22,054 bases of DNA, taken from Nitratiruptor sp. Its GTDB lineage: Bacteria > Campylobacterota > Campylobacteria > Campylobacterales > Nitratiruptoraceae. Shown one piece after another: positions 1 to 8,165 of this stretch (the stretch's first letter is position 1; each line of letters opens with the position of its first letter). The DNA is taken from NCBI GenBank assembly GCA_015494595.1, contig WGAX01000037.1, positions 1 to 22,054 of the forward strand. The letters run 5' to 3'. The notes below the pieces were generated by a model that worked only from the letters and a program-made list of their open reading frames with translations, did not search any database and was not told the DNA's origin. The position numbers were made by a program, and so were the translations under genes.

Positions 1-846
1 CTCTACTTTAAGGTTCCGATAATGTGCTGGCAGATAGATACGCTTTGCAAATTCTCGTTTGCGTTTTGGATGATAATAGACTAACCACAATATTTTACCT
101 CCACCTTTATAACGAGCCTCTGTAGAAATATAGGAGAGTGATTTTTTCTCTTCATCCAAAATTTTAAGCACCTCCTCTGCACTTAAATCCCCCATATCCT
201 CTTGGCTTAAAGCCTCAAAATAGAGCTCCCATCCATTTACAAAGGCTACCATATTGGCTAGATTGACAGATCGCTCTTTCTCTGCAATAAGAAGCGCATC
301 AATAGCTGCTAAAATACCCTCATCAAAAGCTTTGGCAAAGCTTTTAAGATAGGGTAAGGTCGCAAGAATATCCACGCCTCTTTTAAGCTCTTCTAAACAC
401 TCTTTCTCTTCACACAGCACCATAGCCTTGCGAATATCACAAAACTCTTTGCGTAAAAATTTTAAAATGTCTATATCTTGCTCTAGACTCAAACCTCTTT
501 CCAACTCTTCTATCACCTGCTTGGGAATCTGCTTTAACTGCTCATCAATATCTACATCTTTGCGCCAGGGAGTATACTCTTTGTCAAAACCTCTATATTT
601 GGCAACAATATTTGCCTCTTTGACTGTTACTCTATTCTCTTCTACCGCTCGTTGGCGAAACTCCTCTATCTTTTGTCCAAACTTCTTTTGCCAAAAAGGG
701 GAATATGTAAGAGTACAAAGATAATCGCTGCGCTTTTTTAATTCACTCAGTTTTGCTCCATCTTCTACAATAAGCATCTCATCGCGCAAAATGCAGTTTA
801 TGCGCGAAATATCCTCCACACTCTCCACTTTTGCATACAATGCCAT
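1..846 (-). CDS. Unrecognised protein, C-terminus beyond left edge
   Basis: The reverse strand is open from an ATG at 846 to the window edge, giving 282 codons with no stop, so the protein is incomplete at its C-terminus. The start is set by a good ribosome binding site, AAAGGAGG at about 857-850, four bases before the ATG. The visible protein is charged, rich in Glu, Lys and Leu, and looks mostly alpha-helical. It has no signal peptide or membrane segment. Its N-terminus reads MALYAKVESVED, and a Lys/Arg-rich segment (YYHPKRKREFAKRIYLP) lies near the visible end. I recognise no domain. It is transcribed divergently from the MtfA-like peptidase gene through a shared palindromic promoter. Codon use is like its neighbours. 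That it is a real gene is well supported; its function is unknown. Confidence 0.8.
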   Translation of the reverse strand, partial: MALYAKVESVEDISRINCILRDEMLIVEDGAKLSELKKRSDYLCTLTYSPFWQKKFGQKIEEFRQRAVEENRVTVKEANIVAKYRGFDKEYTPWRKDVDIDEQLKQIPKQVIEELERGLSLEQDIDILKFLRKEFCDIRKAMVLCEEKECLEELKRGVDILATLPYLKSFAKAFDEGILAAIDALLIAEKERSVNLANMVAFVNGWELYFEALSQEDMGDLSAEEVLKILDEEKKSLSYISTEARYKGGGKILWLVYYHPKRKREFAKRIYLPAHYRNLKVE

Positions 847-866
847 AATGCCTCCTTTTTATTTTT

Positions 867-876
867 ATTATATAAT
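867..876. promoter_or_regulatory. Bidirectional -10 box between the unknown gene and mtfA
   Basis: ATTATATAAT is a perfect palindrome and contains TATAAT on both strands (plus 871-876, minus 872-867). On the minus strand the predicted transcript would start near 860, leaving a leader of about 14 bases with a good SD for the gene starting at 846. On the plus strand the box lies only 5 bases before the ATG at 882, so that transcript would be leaderless or nearly so, or would use an overlapping box a few bases upstream (TATTAT 866-871). Start sites are inferred from spacing only. Confidence 0.55.
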
Positions 877-881
877 TGCTT

Positions 882-1709
882 ATGGAATATTATCTGCTAC
901 TTTTATTACTTTTTATTACTATAGTGATTGTAAGGGTGCTTTTTTGGCTTTGGGAGTTTGTGCGCACAGATTTGCGCTACTACCTCTATAAACTGCGCCC
1001 ATTTCCCAAAGAGTATGAAGCGATTTTACTACGCTACTTTCCTCTTTATCAAAAGCTGCCTCGCTTTCTTCAAAAAAGATTGCAAGCTTGTATTTTGGTT
1101 TTTATCAAAGAAAAAGAGTTTGTTGGGGTAAAACTAAAAATTGATGAGACAAAAAAAGTATTAGTTGCTGCAAATGCTTGCTTGCTAACAATTGGGCACG
1201 ATAGATGTATGTATAAAAATCTCTACACAATCTATCTCTACCCAGAGACCATTGTCAAAAAGCAGCAGACTATCAATGGCTGGATTGTATCTGAGCAAAA
1301 AGAAGTTTTACTAGGTGAAGCTTGGCAAAGCGGCGAAGTGGTGCTAAGCTGGCGTGATCTTGTAGCAGGTGATATAAATCCTAGTGATGGTAAAAATGTG
1401 GGACTGCACGAGTTTGCCCACCAGTTGGATATGCTTGATGGTGAGGCTGACGGCACACCTCCTTTACCTTTAAAAATGTATAGATGGTGGACAAAAGTTA
1501 TGCAAAAGGAGTTTGATAAACTTCAGCAACTCTACAAAAAGCATAAAAAAGGCTTTTTGGACTACTACGCTATCACAAATGCAGCAGAGTTTTTTGCAGT
1601 AGCTACAGAGGCTTTTTTTGAAAAACCCAAAAAACTGCAAAAAGAGGAGCCCCAACTTTACCAAGCTCTTAAAGCCTATTACAAACTCGATCCTGCAAGC
1701 TGGGATTGA
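882..1709 (+). CDS. mtfA: MtfA-type zinc metallopeptidase (peptidase family M90)
   Basis: A 275-residue protein close in length to E. coli MtfA (about 265). An N-terminal hydrophobic helix (residues 1 to about 22) anchors it in the membrane. The zinc-site HExxH is visible as HEFAH at residues 176-180, followed by the family's LDMLDGEADG stretch. A downstream AAEFFAVATEAFFEKP segment around residue 236 supplies the likely third ligand (Glu), and a closing YYKLDP is also typical. In E. coli, MtfA is an aminopeptidase-like enzyme that binds the repressor Mlc. No such partner is evident here, so the target is unknown, and the membrane anchor differs from the soluble E. coli enzyme. The ATG at 882 is chosen over an upstream in-frame TTG at 876, which lies inside the TATAAT box. 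There is no SD, so a leaderless mRNA is possible. Confidence 0.88.
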   Translation: MEYYLLLLLLFITIVIVRVLFWLWEFVRTDLRYYLYKLRPFPKEYEAILLRYFPLYQKLPRFLQKRLQACILVFIKEKEFVGVKLKIDETKKVLVAANACLLTIGHDRCMYKNLYTIYLYPETIVKKQQTINGWIVSEQKEVLLGEAWQSGEVVLSWRDLVAGDINPSDGKNVGLHEFAHQLDMLDGEADGTPPLPLKMYRWWTKVMQKEFDKLQQLYKKHKKGFLDYYAITNAAEFFAVATEAFFEKPKKLQKEEPQLYQALKAYYKLDPASWD

Positions 1710-1778
1710 AAATTTTTTCCAACCGCTTTTTTAGAAAAAATCAAGAAAAGTAACATTAGATGTATTGAAACTTTTTGC

Positions 1779-1784
1779 TATAAT
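1779..1784 (+). promoter_or_regulatory. -10 box of the hemJ cluster
   Basis: TTTTTGC runs directly into TATAAT here, which fits the T-rich, extended -10 promoters of Campylobacterota; no -35 box is evident. The predicted start is near 1791, giving a leader of about 15 bases. An SD-like GGGGGAGG (1796-1803) ends only two bases before the ATG at 1806. A short AT-rich inverted repeat upstream (ATTTTTTC ... GAAAAAAT, within 1711-1741) may weakly terminate mtfA transcription. Confidence 0.6.
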
Positions 1785-1805
1785 TGCACAAAAATGGGGG
1801 AGGTT

Positions 1806-2240
1806 ATGCAATACTATTTGTGGATTAAAGCTTTTCATATTATGAGCGTCATTAGCTGGATGGCGATGCTTTTTTATCTGCCAAGACTCTTTGTCTACCA
1901 TGCTGAGCATAAAGAGAACAAAGGCTTTGTAGAGGTGGTCAAAATACAAGAGCATAAACTCTACTACTTCATCGGCGTACCTGCTTTTTGGGCAAGTGTA
2001 ATAAGTGGAGGAGCGATGATTGCTCTTAATCCTGCTATGTTTCAAAGCGGGCTTTGGCTACATATAAAACTTACTGCTGCCCTTTTGCTTATAATTTATC
2101 ACTTCTCCTTGCGCCATTTTCTTATAAAATTCAAAGAGGATAGATGCCAAAAGAGTGGTAAATTTTTCCGCATCTACAACGAAGTGCCCACTATCCTCAT
2201 GATCATCATCGTCATCATGGCAGTTGTCAAGCCACTATGA
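1806..2240 (+). CDS. hemJ: HemJ, protoporphyrinogen IX oxidase (UPF0093 family)
   Basis: A 144-residue integral membrane protein with the size and opening of HemJ (MQYYLWIKAFHIMSVISW, then LPRLFVYHAEH). Four hydrophobic helices are visible at about residues 7-27, 55-72, 77-97 and 122-142. His11 and the His residues of the VYHAEH segment are the kind of conserved heme-binding positions known for the family. HemJ oxidises protoporphyrinogen IX to protoporphyrin IX, the penultimate step of heme synthesis, in many bacteria lacking HemG and HemY. An in-frame ATG at 1794 would add four residues, but it lies within or before the SD (1796-1803), and the family alignment favours 1806. The stop overlaps the start of the next gene as ATGA, so translation is coupled. 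Confidence 0.9.
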   Translation: MQYYLWIKAFHIMSVISWMAMLFYLPRLFVYHAEHKENKGFVEVVKIQEHKLYYFIGVPAFWASVISGGAMIALNPAMFQSGLWLHIKLTAALLLIIYHFSLRHFLIKFKEDRCQKSGKFFRIYNEVPTILMIIIVIMAVVKPL

Positions 2241-2989
2241 AAATAGCTTTGGCTCTGAGTGGGGGCGGGGCAAGATGCCTTGCACAGCTTGGCTATATAG
2301 ACACAATCACCACAAATTTCCCAATAGAAATCGCAATGCTCTCAGGCAGCAGTGGAGGAGCCATTGCAGCTGCCTTTTTGGCAATGAAAAAGAGCCCAAA
2401 AGAGATCCTAGAAATCCTACAAACATTTCCCTTTCAAAAGATTAAGCTTAATATCTTCAAAGGCAGTCTATTCAACCATTTACCTCTTTATGAAGAGTTG
2501 CAAAAGCTAGGCTGCAAAGACTTCAAAAGTCTGCCCATTCCCCTTTTTGTCACACTTACCGGTTTTGATGATGGCAAAAGCTACTATATAAAAAGTGGGG
2601 ATCTTGCCAAAGCTATGCTGGCTTCTTCTGCCCTGCTGCCTCTCTTTCCTCCCGTCTCCTTTGAAAACAAGCTCTATATTGATGGGGGATTAAGCGATAA
2701 TCTGCCTCTAAAACCTCTGCACACCTTTTACAAAGTAGCTATCAATGTCAATCCTTTGCATTTAGATCACTTCTCTCACACCCTTTGGGGCAACTTCAAA
2801 CGGGCAGGCTATATTCTGCTCAATGCCCATATGCAAAAAGAGCTTGCCCATACATATATCGAAATTGAAGGAGTAGAAAAATTTGGTATACTTGATCGCA
2901 AAAATTTTGCCAAGATTTATGCCTTGGGAGAAGCACAGGCGCAAAAAGATCTAAGAATGTGGGAAGAGATATGCTTGAAAAACTGCTAG
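2237..2989 (+). CDS. Patatin-like phospholipase / serine lipid hydrolase
   Basis: A 250-residue compact bacterial patatin. The oxyanion-hole motif GGGAR lies at about residues 10-14, the nucleophile elbow GSSGG (GxSxG with the catalytic Ser) at about 39-43, and the second dyad residue in YIDGGLSDN (DGG). No signal peptide is seen, so a cytoplasmic or inner-face enzyme acting on phospholipids or lysophospholipids is likely. The family is lipid acyl hydrolase; the substrate cannot be told from sequence. The ATG overlaps the hemJ stop (ATGA), and the 3' end overlaps the next gene by 19 bases, so all three genes probably form one mRNA from the promoter near 1779. Confidence 0.9.
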   Translation: MKIALALSGGGARCLAQLGYIDTITTNFPIEIAMLSGSSGGAIAAAFLAMKKSPKEILEILQTFPFQKIKLNIFKGSLFNHLPLYEELQKLGCKDFKSLPIPLFVTLTGFDDGKSYYIKSGDLAKAMLASSALLPLFPPVSFENKLYIDGGLSDNLPLKPLHTFYKVAINVNPLHLDHFSHTLWGNFKRAGYILLNAHMQKELAHTYIEIEGVEKFGILDRKNFAKIYALGEAQAQKDLRMWEEICLKNC

Positions 2990-3462
2990 AGAAAATTATC
3001 GATTTTGTTTTTGAAGAGCCAAAATACCCTATGCGTTTTCGTGAGTTGATGGAGGCAAATAGAGTCTATATAGATAATCTACCTATCTCCCAAATTCCAG
3101 GTCTTAGATTTTGCAGACTCAAACTCTATGCGATCTATTTTGTAATTTGGAATATTATTATTCTTCCTCTTGTAGTGCTTTTTCACTCCTTGTTGGCAAA
3201 ACTTGACTGCCATTTATCTATCATTTTGGCTATTGTTTTTACGCTACTCTTTTTTGGTACATATAAAATCTTTGAAAATCGCATCAAAGAGAGAGCTGCT
3301 TTGCGTCTAATCCAAAAAGCGTGGCGCAACTATCTGCCTCACTTTCCTTATGAAAAATATCACCAAGAGGTAGCACAAATCTACAAAGAGGCAGTCGATC
3401 GAGATATACCAAAACATAAAATTGAGCAGTTTGTCATTGATCGGCTAATCGACTCCAAATAA
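2971..3462 (+). CDS. Two-helix membrane protein of unknown function
   Basis: I do not recognise this 163-residue protein. The N-terminal 50 residues are charged and amphipathic. Two strongly hydrophobic helices follow at about residues 52-76 and 82-101, and then a basic, helical C-terminal tail of about 60 residues (ENRIKERAALRLIQKAW onward). With short segments between the helices, both ends probably face the cytoplasm. The ATG at 2971 lies inside the patatin gene's last codons, behind a weak SD-like GGGAAGAG (2961-2968); a GTG at 2959 is an alternative. Its 3' end overlaps the convergent UPF0306 gene by 29 bases. Co-expression with hemJ and a lipase hints at membrane work, but nothing specific. 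Confidence 0.78.
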   Translation: MLEKLLEKIIDFVFEEPKYPMRFRELMEANRVYIDNLPISQIPGLRFCRLKLYAIYFVIWNIIILPLVVLFHSLLAKLDCHLSIILAIVFTLLFFGTYKIFENRIKERAALRLIQKAWRNYLPHFPYEKYHQEVAQIYKEAVDRDIPKHKIEQFVIDRLIDSK

Positions 3463-3850
3463 GCTTTTTGCCAAAGCCTAGTCTATTGTCCGTCATCTTT
3501 ACCCACTCCAGCTGCAATGCCCAAATAGAAGAGCTCATCGCTTTGGCAAGAGGATATTTTGCAAAATACCTCTCCTTTTGGACTTTACTAGCTTCATATA
3601 CCCTACCCCTGCACTGCACCCCTTGAATAGTACCTATTTTGTGGGTAGATAAATGAATTGCACAAGCAACTTCAGGATTGCTAAGGGCGTGACGCATATG
3701 CTCGCTCTCTTTACTGCTTGCAAAAATAAGCGCTAAATTATCTTCATCAAAGCAATAGAAACAAGTAGCCACATAAGGGATATTGTTAAAAGCCGTAGCA
3801 AGCGTGAAGATATGGTGCTTTAAGAAAAACTCTTTTATTCGTTTTTGCAT
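3434..3850 (-). CDS. YhbP/UPF0306-family protein (pyridoxamine phosphate oxidase-like split barrel)
   Basis: A 138-residue protein that closely follows the E. coli YhbP pattern: HHIFTLATA, then ATCFYCFDEDNLALIF, a SEHMRHALSNPEVACAI block, IQGVQCRGRVYE, and an ending DNRLGFGKKLIW. The family belongs to the flavin-binding split-barrel superfamily with pyridoxamine 5'-phosphate oxidases, so FMN or F420-like cofactor binding is possible, but no reaction is established. The ATG at 3850 is chosen because it aligns with the family start. The longer frame to 3916 would run through the divergent promoter and into tamA. There is no SD; a TATTAT box ends 6 bases before the ATG, suggesting a leaderless mRNA. 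The C-terminus overlaps the convergent upstream gene. Confidence 0.85.
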   Translation of the reverse strand: MQKRIKEFFLKHHIFTLATAFNNIPYVATCFYCFDEDNLALIFASSKESEHMRHALSNPEVACAIHLSTHKIGTIQGVQCRGRVYEASKVQKERYFAKYPLAKAMSSSIWALQLEWVKMTDNRLGFGKKLIWSRLADQ

Positions 3851-3855
3851 TGGGA

Positions 3856-3862
3856 TATAATA
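3856..3862. promoter_or_regulatory. Shared bidirectional -10 box for two leaderless genes
   Basis: The heptamer TATAATA gives TATAAT on the plus strand (3856-3861) and TATTAT on the minus strand (3862-3857). In each direction exactly six bases separate the box from an ATG (3868 plus, 3850 minus), so transcription should start at or within a base of both start codons. The two start codons are only 17 bases apart, and neither has a Shine-Dalgarno sequence. A shared near-palindromic -10 driving both strands is inferred from spacing; start sites were not measured. Confidence 0.65.
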
Positions 3863-3867
3863 GCAAA

Positions 3868-5526
3868 ATGAGAGCATTTTGGCTACTATGCGTAATGTTT
3901 CTAATCGCTTACGCAAAAATGTATTTTATCGATTTTGCAGGTAAGCTAAGCTTTGAGAAAGAGCGTCTTTATGAAGAGCTAGGTTTAAAGCAGAGTTGGT
4001 GGCAAAAATTAAGAAACAGATTGCCGCAAGTTGATGAGAAACTTCTACCTGCTCTGTATGAAGAGTTAGAGCTCTTTTACAAAGAGCAAGGGTTTTGGGA
4101 TGCACAAATCTCTGCAGCACTACGCAATGAAAATACTATTGTCTTTATTATCCAAGAAAATAGGCCAATTATTGTTAAAAATATCGCTATCACTTCCAAT
4201 TTTCCTATTAGTAATCTTTTAACTCTCAAACCTCATCAACGCTTTATTATCCCTGAATTTATCAAAAGTAAAGAGAATATCAAAAAAGCACTTTTGCAAA
4301 AAGGGTATTGCAGTTATACATTTAACCCAAAAGCTTACATTTTACATAAAAAGCACAGCGCCTATATTGTAATCTACCTTGATAAAGGAAGGGTATGCAA
4401 GATTAAAGACATTCAAATCAGCGGTACCTCTACCATCTCACCTAAAATTGTTGCAGATCACATCTATATTCACAAAGGCGAGCGATTTAGCAAAGCCAAA
4501 ATTGATGAGAGCTATAAGCGCCTCTACTCATTAGGCTATTTTCGTACGATCCATTTTGATTACAGCAAAAAGATAAAAAACCAAGTAACTTTAGCGATCT
4601 ATCTGAAAGAGCGCCAAAAAAAACATCTTTATAAAATTGGAGTAGGATTTGAGAGTGATCAAGGATTTGTTGGTAGTTTTACCTATAAAGATTTCAATTT
4701 TTATACCCATCAGCCACAAATCAAGCTACGCTACTCTCGATTAAAAAAGCAGATAGCTTTGAGCCTCTTTAGCCCCTCTGTTTGGCAAAGTTATGATATG
4801 AGCAATGAGATAGCTTACACCAAAGAGGAGTTTAAACAGTTTAAAAGCCGTATTCTTGGCTTACGAAGCAAATTTTTACAAGAGAGCTTCTCTCTTGCCT
4901 ACTCTTTTGGAATAGAGGCACAAAAAATAGATATCTACAGCGCATCACCTTGTGTAAAGAGCCACTCCTCTACCTTTATCGCCCCCTTCGCAAAACTTCT
5001 TATAGACAGACGCAACTCCAAAATCTTTCCTACCCAAGGCTATTTTTTACTTGCCGATCTTGCATCATCTCTTACGACTACCTACCTTTTTGCAAGCGCA
5101 GAGCTTGGCTACTACACAAAGCTACCCAAAGGGGTGCTCTTTGCAAAAGCAAAGCTAGCCCAAATTTTTGCAGATAACTCTTTGCCTCCTACCAAACTTC
5201 TCTATGCGGGAGGCATCAAGAGTAATAGAGCATACAGTTACCGATCTATTGGAGCACTCAATAGCCCTTGTGGTCTTGGAGGAAAATCTTTACTAGAGAC
5301 TAGCATAGAGTTTCGCTATCCCATCATCAAAGGAGTATATACTGCTCTTTTTTGGGATCGTACCTACTTAAATGCTAAAACATTGCGTTTTGACAAAAGT
5401 GTTGACGGCATAGGAATTGGTACCCTGATACCTTCGCAAATTGGCACCATCAAAGCCTATTTTGGATTTAATCCTTCTGACTTTTCCCATAATTTTGTGG
5501 GACTTTATATAGGAGCAGCATTTTGA
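3868..5526 (+). CDS. tamA: TamA-like outer membrane Omp85 protein
   Basis: A 552-residue Omp85-family protein. A short signal peptide (cut likely after AYA, residue 16) directs it to the periplasm. POTRA-like repeats follow; the clearest is around residues 170-235 (KIKDIQISGTSTI ... LYSLGYFRTIHF). A C-terminal beta-barrel of about 300 residues ends in a terminal Phe (YIGAAF), the usual outer-membrane targeting signal. GGIKSNRAYSYRSIG matches the Omp85 loop-6 region, with RAY in place of the usual RGY/RGF. The partner gene, overlapping by four bases, is TamB-like, so this is TamA rather than BamA: together they span the envelope and help insert outer-membrane proteins or move lipids. The ATG at 3868 is chosen over a TTG at 3850 because the latter lies upstream of the promoter box. 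There is no SD, so a leaderless mRNA is likely. Confidence 0.88.
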   Translation: MRAFWLLCVMFLIAYAKMYFIDFAGKLSFEKERLYEELGLKQSWWQKLRNRLPQVDEKLLPALYEELELFYKEQGFWDAQISAALRNENTIVFIIQENRPIIVKNIAITSNFPISNLLTLKPHQRFIIPEFIKSKENIKKALLQKGYCSYTFNPKAYILHKKHSAYIVIYLDKGRVCKIKDIQISGTSTISPKIVADHIYIHKGERFSKAKIDESYKRLYSLGYFRTIHFDYSKKIKNQVTLAIYLKERQKKHLYKIGVGFESDQGFVGSFTYKDFNFYTHQPQIKLRYSRLKKQIALSLFSPSVWQSYDMSNEIAYTKEEFKQFKSRILGLRSKFLQESFSLAYSFGIEAQKIDIYSASPCVKSHSSTFIAPFAKLLIDRRNSKIFPTQGYFLLADLASSLTTTYLFASAELGYYTKLPKGVLFAKAKLAQIFADNSLPPTKLLYAGGIKSNRAYSYRSIGALNSPCGLGGKSLLETSIEFRYPIIKGVYTALFWDRTYLNAKTLRFDKSVDGIGIGTLIPSQIGTIKAYFGFNPSDFSHNFVGLYIGAAF

Positions 5527-8111
5527 GATGGATAGCTTCCTGTATAGAGATACTTCTTGTACTCTTTATGGGAGTTGTTACTTTTGAAATGCAAACAAAA
5601 CTCATAAGCAACTCTATCAAAAACTTCTTGCAACAAGAGGGAATCGATTTTCATCTCACCTTTCCCAACATTCATACTCTACAAATAGACAATATCATCT
5701 ATCACCACCAGCCACTAGCATCATCTATTACAATTACACTTCTTTATACGCCTCTTTTAAATGGAGTGCTTTATATAGATAAAATCGTAATAAAAAAGCT
5801 CAATATAAAAACACTCACTACCATAAAAACGGCAAAAACTTCCTCCTCTACTCCCTCTTCTCACTCTACTTCAGCTTTTTTTCTTCGCCCCTTTATAAAA
5901 GAGGTATTCATTACTGCGATGTATGAGCCATTTTTTGCTCGAGCAAAACTAAAGAATCTCACACCTCAACACGGCACCATCACATCGTTGATACTTCACA
6001 CTCCTTACGGTAATGCACTTGCAAAGGGTTCTTATAAAAATAAAGAGCTCACTTTACACGGCAGACTCTATCCCAAAAATTTGCCTCTTGTAGTCAAAAG
6101 AAGCCCCTTTATAGTAAAAATAGATCCCCAAAAAATTAAATTTGCTCTTAAAACTCCAAAAGCTTTTTTTCAAAATATAAATCTCAAACATATTAAAATC
6201 AGAGGAAAATATGATTACAAAAAGCTTCTAGCTTCTGCTACTCTCCAAGCCTCAATGAAACAGACAGATGCTTTTGTCAATGCCCATATCTCTTATGAGA
6301 AAGAGCTCTCTTATGATATAGATGCCAATATTAGCAATCAACCCTATCCTATTCCTCTTCATTACTCTTTTTATAGATGGTTTCATCTCCAAGCAAAAGG
6401 TAAAAACCAACAAGCTACTATTTTGCTCAATAATCGCTACTGCCAATGTAATGCCTCTTTACACAATACCAGCTTTGAGCTTAGCTCCTCCATTTTACAA
6501 GCTACTGACTTAAATGCTTCGCTGCCAAAGGATATGTGGTTGCGTATCCAAGCAACAGGAGATCTTTTGCAACAACATCTTACTATTTTCTCAAACTATT
6601 TTAATGCCTCCTTGCAAAAGGATCAAAAAATTGATGCAAAGGTTCGCTTTAGTAAACCCTTTCAAAAATTTAACCTTCCTGCACTATCTCCTTTGCATAT
6701 CCAATACGATTTTGCCAAACTCTCTTTCTCCTCCCCTTTTATAAAAGGAGAGTTTACCAACAAAGGAGAGGGAAAAGCCACACTAGCTAATGCCTCCATC
6801 ACACTTAAAAAAGAGGATAACTCTTTACTTTTCCATCTTCATACCCCATCTCTTAAAACCACACTCAAAAAGGTATCTCTTCTCTATCCTGTTAGCATCC
6901 CCAAAAAAGATCTCAACTTTGCAGCAAAAGGTGCCATCAATCTTCACAAACAAAGCCTACATACCACCATTAAAGCAAAAGCAAAACAGATCGACTCAAT
7001 CTTTTCCTATTTTGAAACCACTATTAACGCAACACCAAAACAGATTGTTATTCCTTACTATGCACTGGTACTAAAAGATAGAGGCTTTTATGCAACAAAA
7101 AACTCTATTATCAAAAAAAGAAAAGATAAACTGCTCTTTACCCTTTGGCTAGAAGATAGCATCAAAGTACAAGGCTGGTACGATATAAAAGCTTCACAAG
7201 CCAAAGGCAGTATCAAAGCTCATAGATACCACTACTCATTTTTTGAAGGAGATCTTAAAAGTGATATAAATCTAAGTTTCACATTTCAACAGCCTCATCT
7301 TGATATTAAAGGAGACATCAAACTATTACAAGGGCTTATTCGCTATCAACCCAAAAAGAGCCGAGCAATTGAAGATAGGGATATTATTGTCATAGATGCT
7401 CCTAAAAAGGAGGAGAGTTTTTTTCAAAAGAATGTAAGTCTCTATATCAAGGTAGATAGTAAAAGACCAATCCTCTATAAAATTCCGGGACTCTATATTC
7501 TTATGCGTCCCGATCTACTTCTTTACAAAGAGCAGCAAAAACCTCTTCAACTTCTAGGAATGCTCAAAATCCTACGAGGCAGATACCAGCTAGAGGATCG
7601 TATTTTTGATATTTTGCCCTCATCTCTCAGCTTTTTTGGTCCCCCTACTAACCCTTTGCTAGAGCTCTCTTTAAAAACTACAAAAAATAATTACAATATT
7701 TTTATCACAATAGGAGGAGATTTAGAAAATCCTATTTTACACTTTGATAGTGAGCCGCCTCTACAAGAGAGTGAAATCCTCTCTCTCTTAGCCTTTGGTA
7801 CAACCTCCAAATCGCTTCTTGGCTCAGCAATGGGAGGAAGCAGACTTGGAGCGATGCTTTCTAACCTCTTTATTAAAGATCTTATCGGTGCCTTTGGCAT
7901 TCAGCTAGATACTCTCTCACTCATCACCTCCTCTAACCGCTTAGGTATAGAGATTGGCAAACGCCTAAGCGATAAAATCACTGTTATTTACAAAAATGAT
8001 GAGATCTCCACCCTTATTATCCGCTATCAGTTTACCCCCCATATTATAAGCGACTTTGTTTTTGGTCCCAACAAAAGCGGTGCTCATCTCTTTTACAGAA
8101 AAATTAAATGA
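5523..8111 (+). CDS. tamB: TamB-like translocation/assembly module protein (DUF490)
   Basis: An 862-residue protein, short against E. coli TamB (about 1260). An uncleaved N-terminal membrane anchor (about residues 4-22) is followed by a long, repetitive, beta-rich periplasmic body of the AsmA/TamB type. The C-terminal DUF490 domain is clear: a GMLKILRGRYQLEDRIFDI segment, GGDLENPILHFDSEPPL, and ESEILSLLAFG. The body would form a hydrophobic groove bridging inner and outer membranes, now thought to carry phospholipid, with TamA as outer-membrane partner. It starts with TTG at 5523, overlapping the tamA stop (TTGA), behind AGGAG at 5511-5515 with 7 bases spacing; an ATG at 5528 is in another frame. 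The body is rich in Lys, Ser and Thr. Confidence 0.88.
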   Translation: MRWIASCIEILLVLFMGVVTFEMQTKLISNSIKNFLQQEGIDFHLTFPNIHTLQIDNIIYHHQPLASSITITLLYTPLLNGVLYIDKIVIKKLNIKTLTTIKTAKTSSSTPSSHSTSAFFLRPFIKEVFITAMYEPFFARAKLKNLTPQHGTITSLILHTPYGNALAKGSYKNKELTLHGRLYPKNLPLVVKRSPFIVKIDPQKIKFALKTPKAFFQNINLKHIKIRGKYDYKKLLASATLQASMKQTDAFVNAHISYEKELSYDIDANISNQPYPIPLHYSFYRWFHLQAKGKNQQATILLNNRYCQCNASLHNTSFELSSSILQATDLNASLPKDMWLRIQATGDLLQQHLTIFSNYFNASLQKDQKIDAKVRFSKPFQKFNLPALSPLHIQYDFAKLSFSSPFIKGEFTNKGEGKATLANASITLKKEDNSLLFHLHTPSLKTTLKKVSLLYPVSIPKKDLNFAAKGAINLHKQSLHTTIKAKAKQIDSIFSYFETTINATPKQIVIPYYALVLKDRGFYATKNSIIKKRKDKLLFTLWLEDSIKVQGWYDIKASQAKGSIKAHRYHYSFFEGDLKSDINLSFTFQQPHLDIKGDIKLLQGLIRYQPKKSRAIEDRDIIVIDAPKKEESFFQKNVSLYIKVDSKRPILYKIPGLYILMRPDLLLYKEQQKPLQLLGMLKILRGRYQLEDRIFDILPSSLSFFGPPTNPLLELSLKTTKNNYNIFITIGGDLENPILHFDSEPPLQESEILSLLAFGTTSKSLLGSAMGGSRLGAMLSNLFIKDLIGAFGIQLDTLSLITSSNRLGIEIGKRLSDKITVIYKNDEISTLIIRYQFTPHIISDFVFGPNKSGAHLFYRKIK

Positions 8112-8165
8112 AAAAGCACTTATCCAATAAAGCCAAACAATTGCACAATTGCAAAAAGGAGAGAG

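Noticed and set aside
428..724. A 98-codon plus-strand reading frame at the left end
   Set aside because: It lies opposite the well-formed minus-strand gene 1-846, which has a strong SD; the plus frame is Ser/Phe/Cys-rich, typical of antisense shadows.
1711..1741. AT-only inverted repeat ATTTTTTC / GAAAAAAT after mtfA
   Set aside because: The stem is eight AT-rich pairs with a long loop and no U-run directly after it; too weak to list as a terminator.
8139..8160. Tandem CAATTGCA CAATTGCA octamers just before gph, also a TTGCA/TGCAA inverted repeat
   Set aside because: Only two short copies of low-complexity sequence, with no -10 box or terminator features attached; not enough to call an operator.
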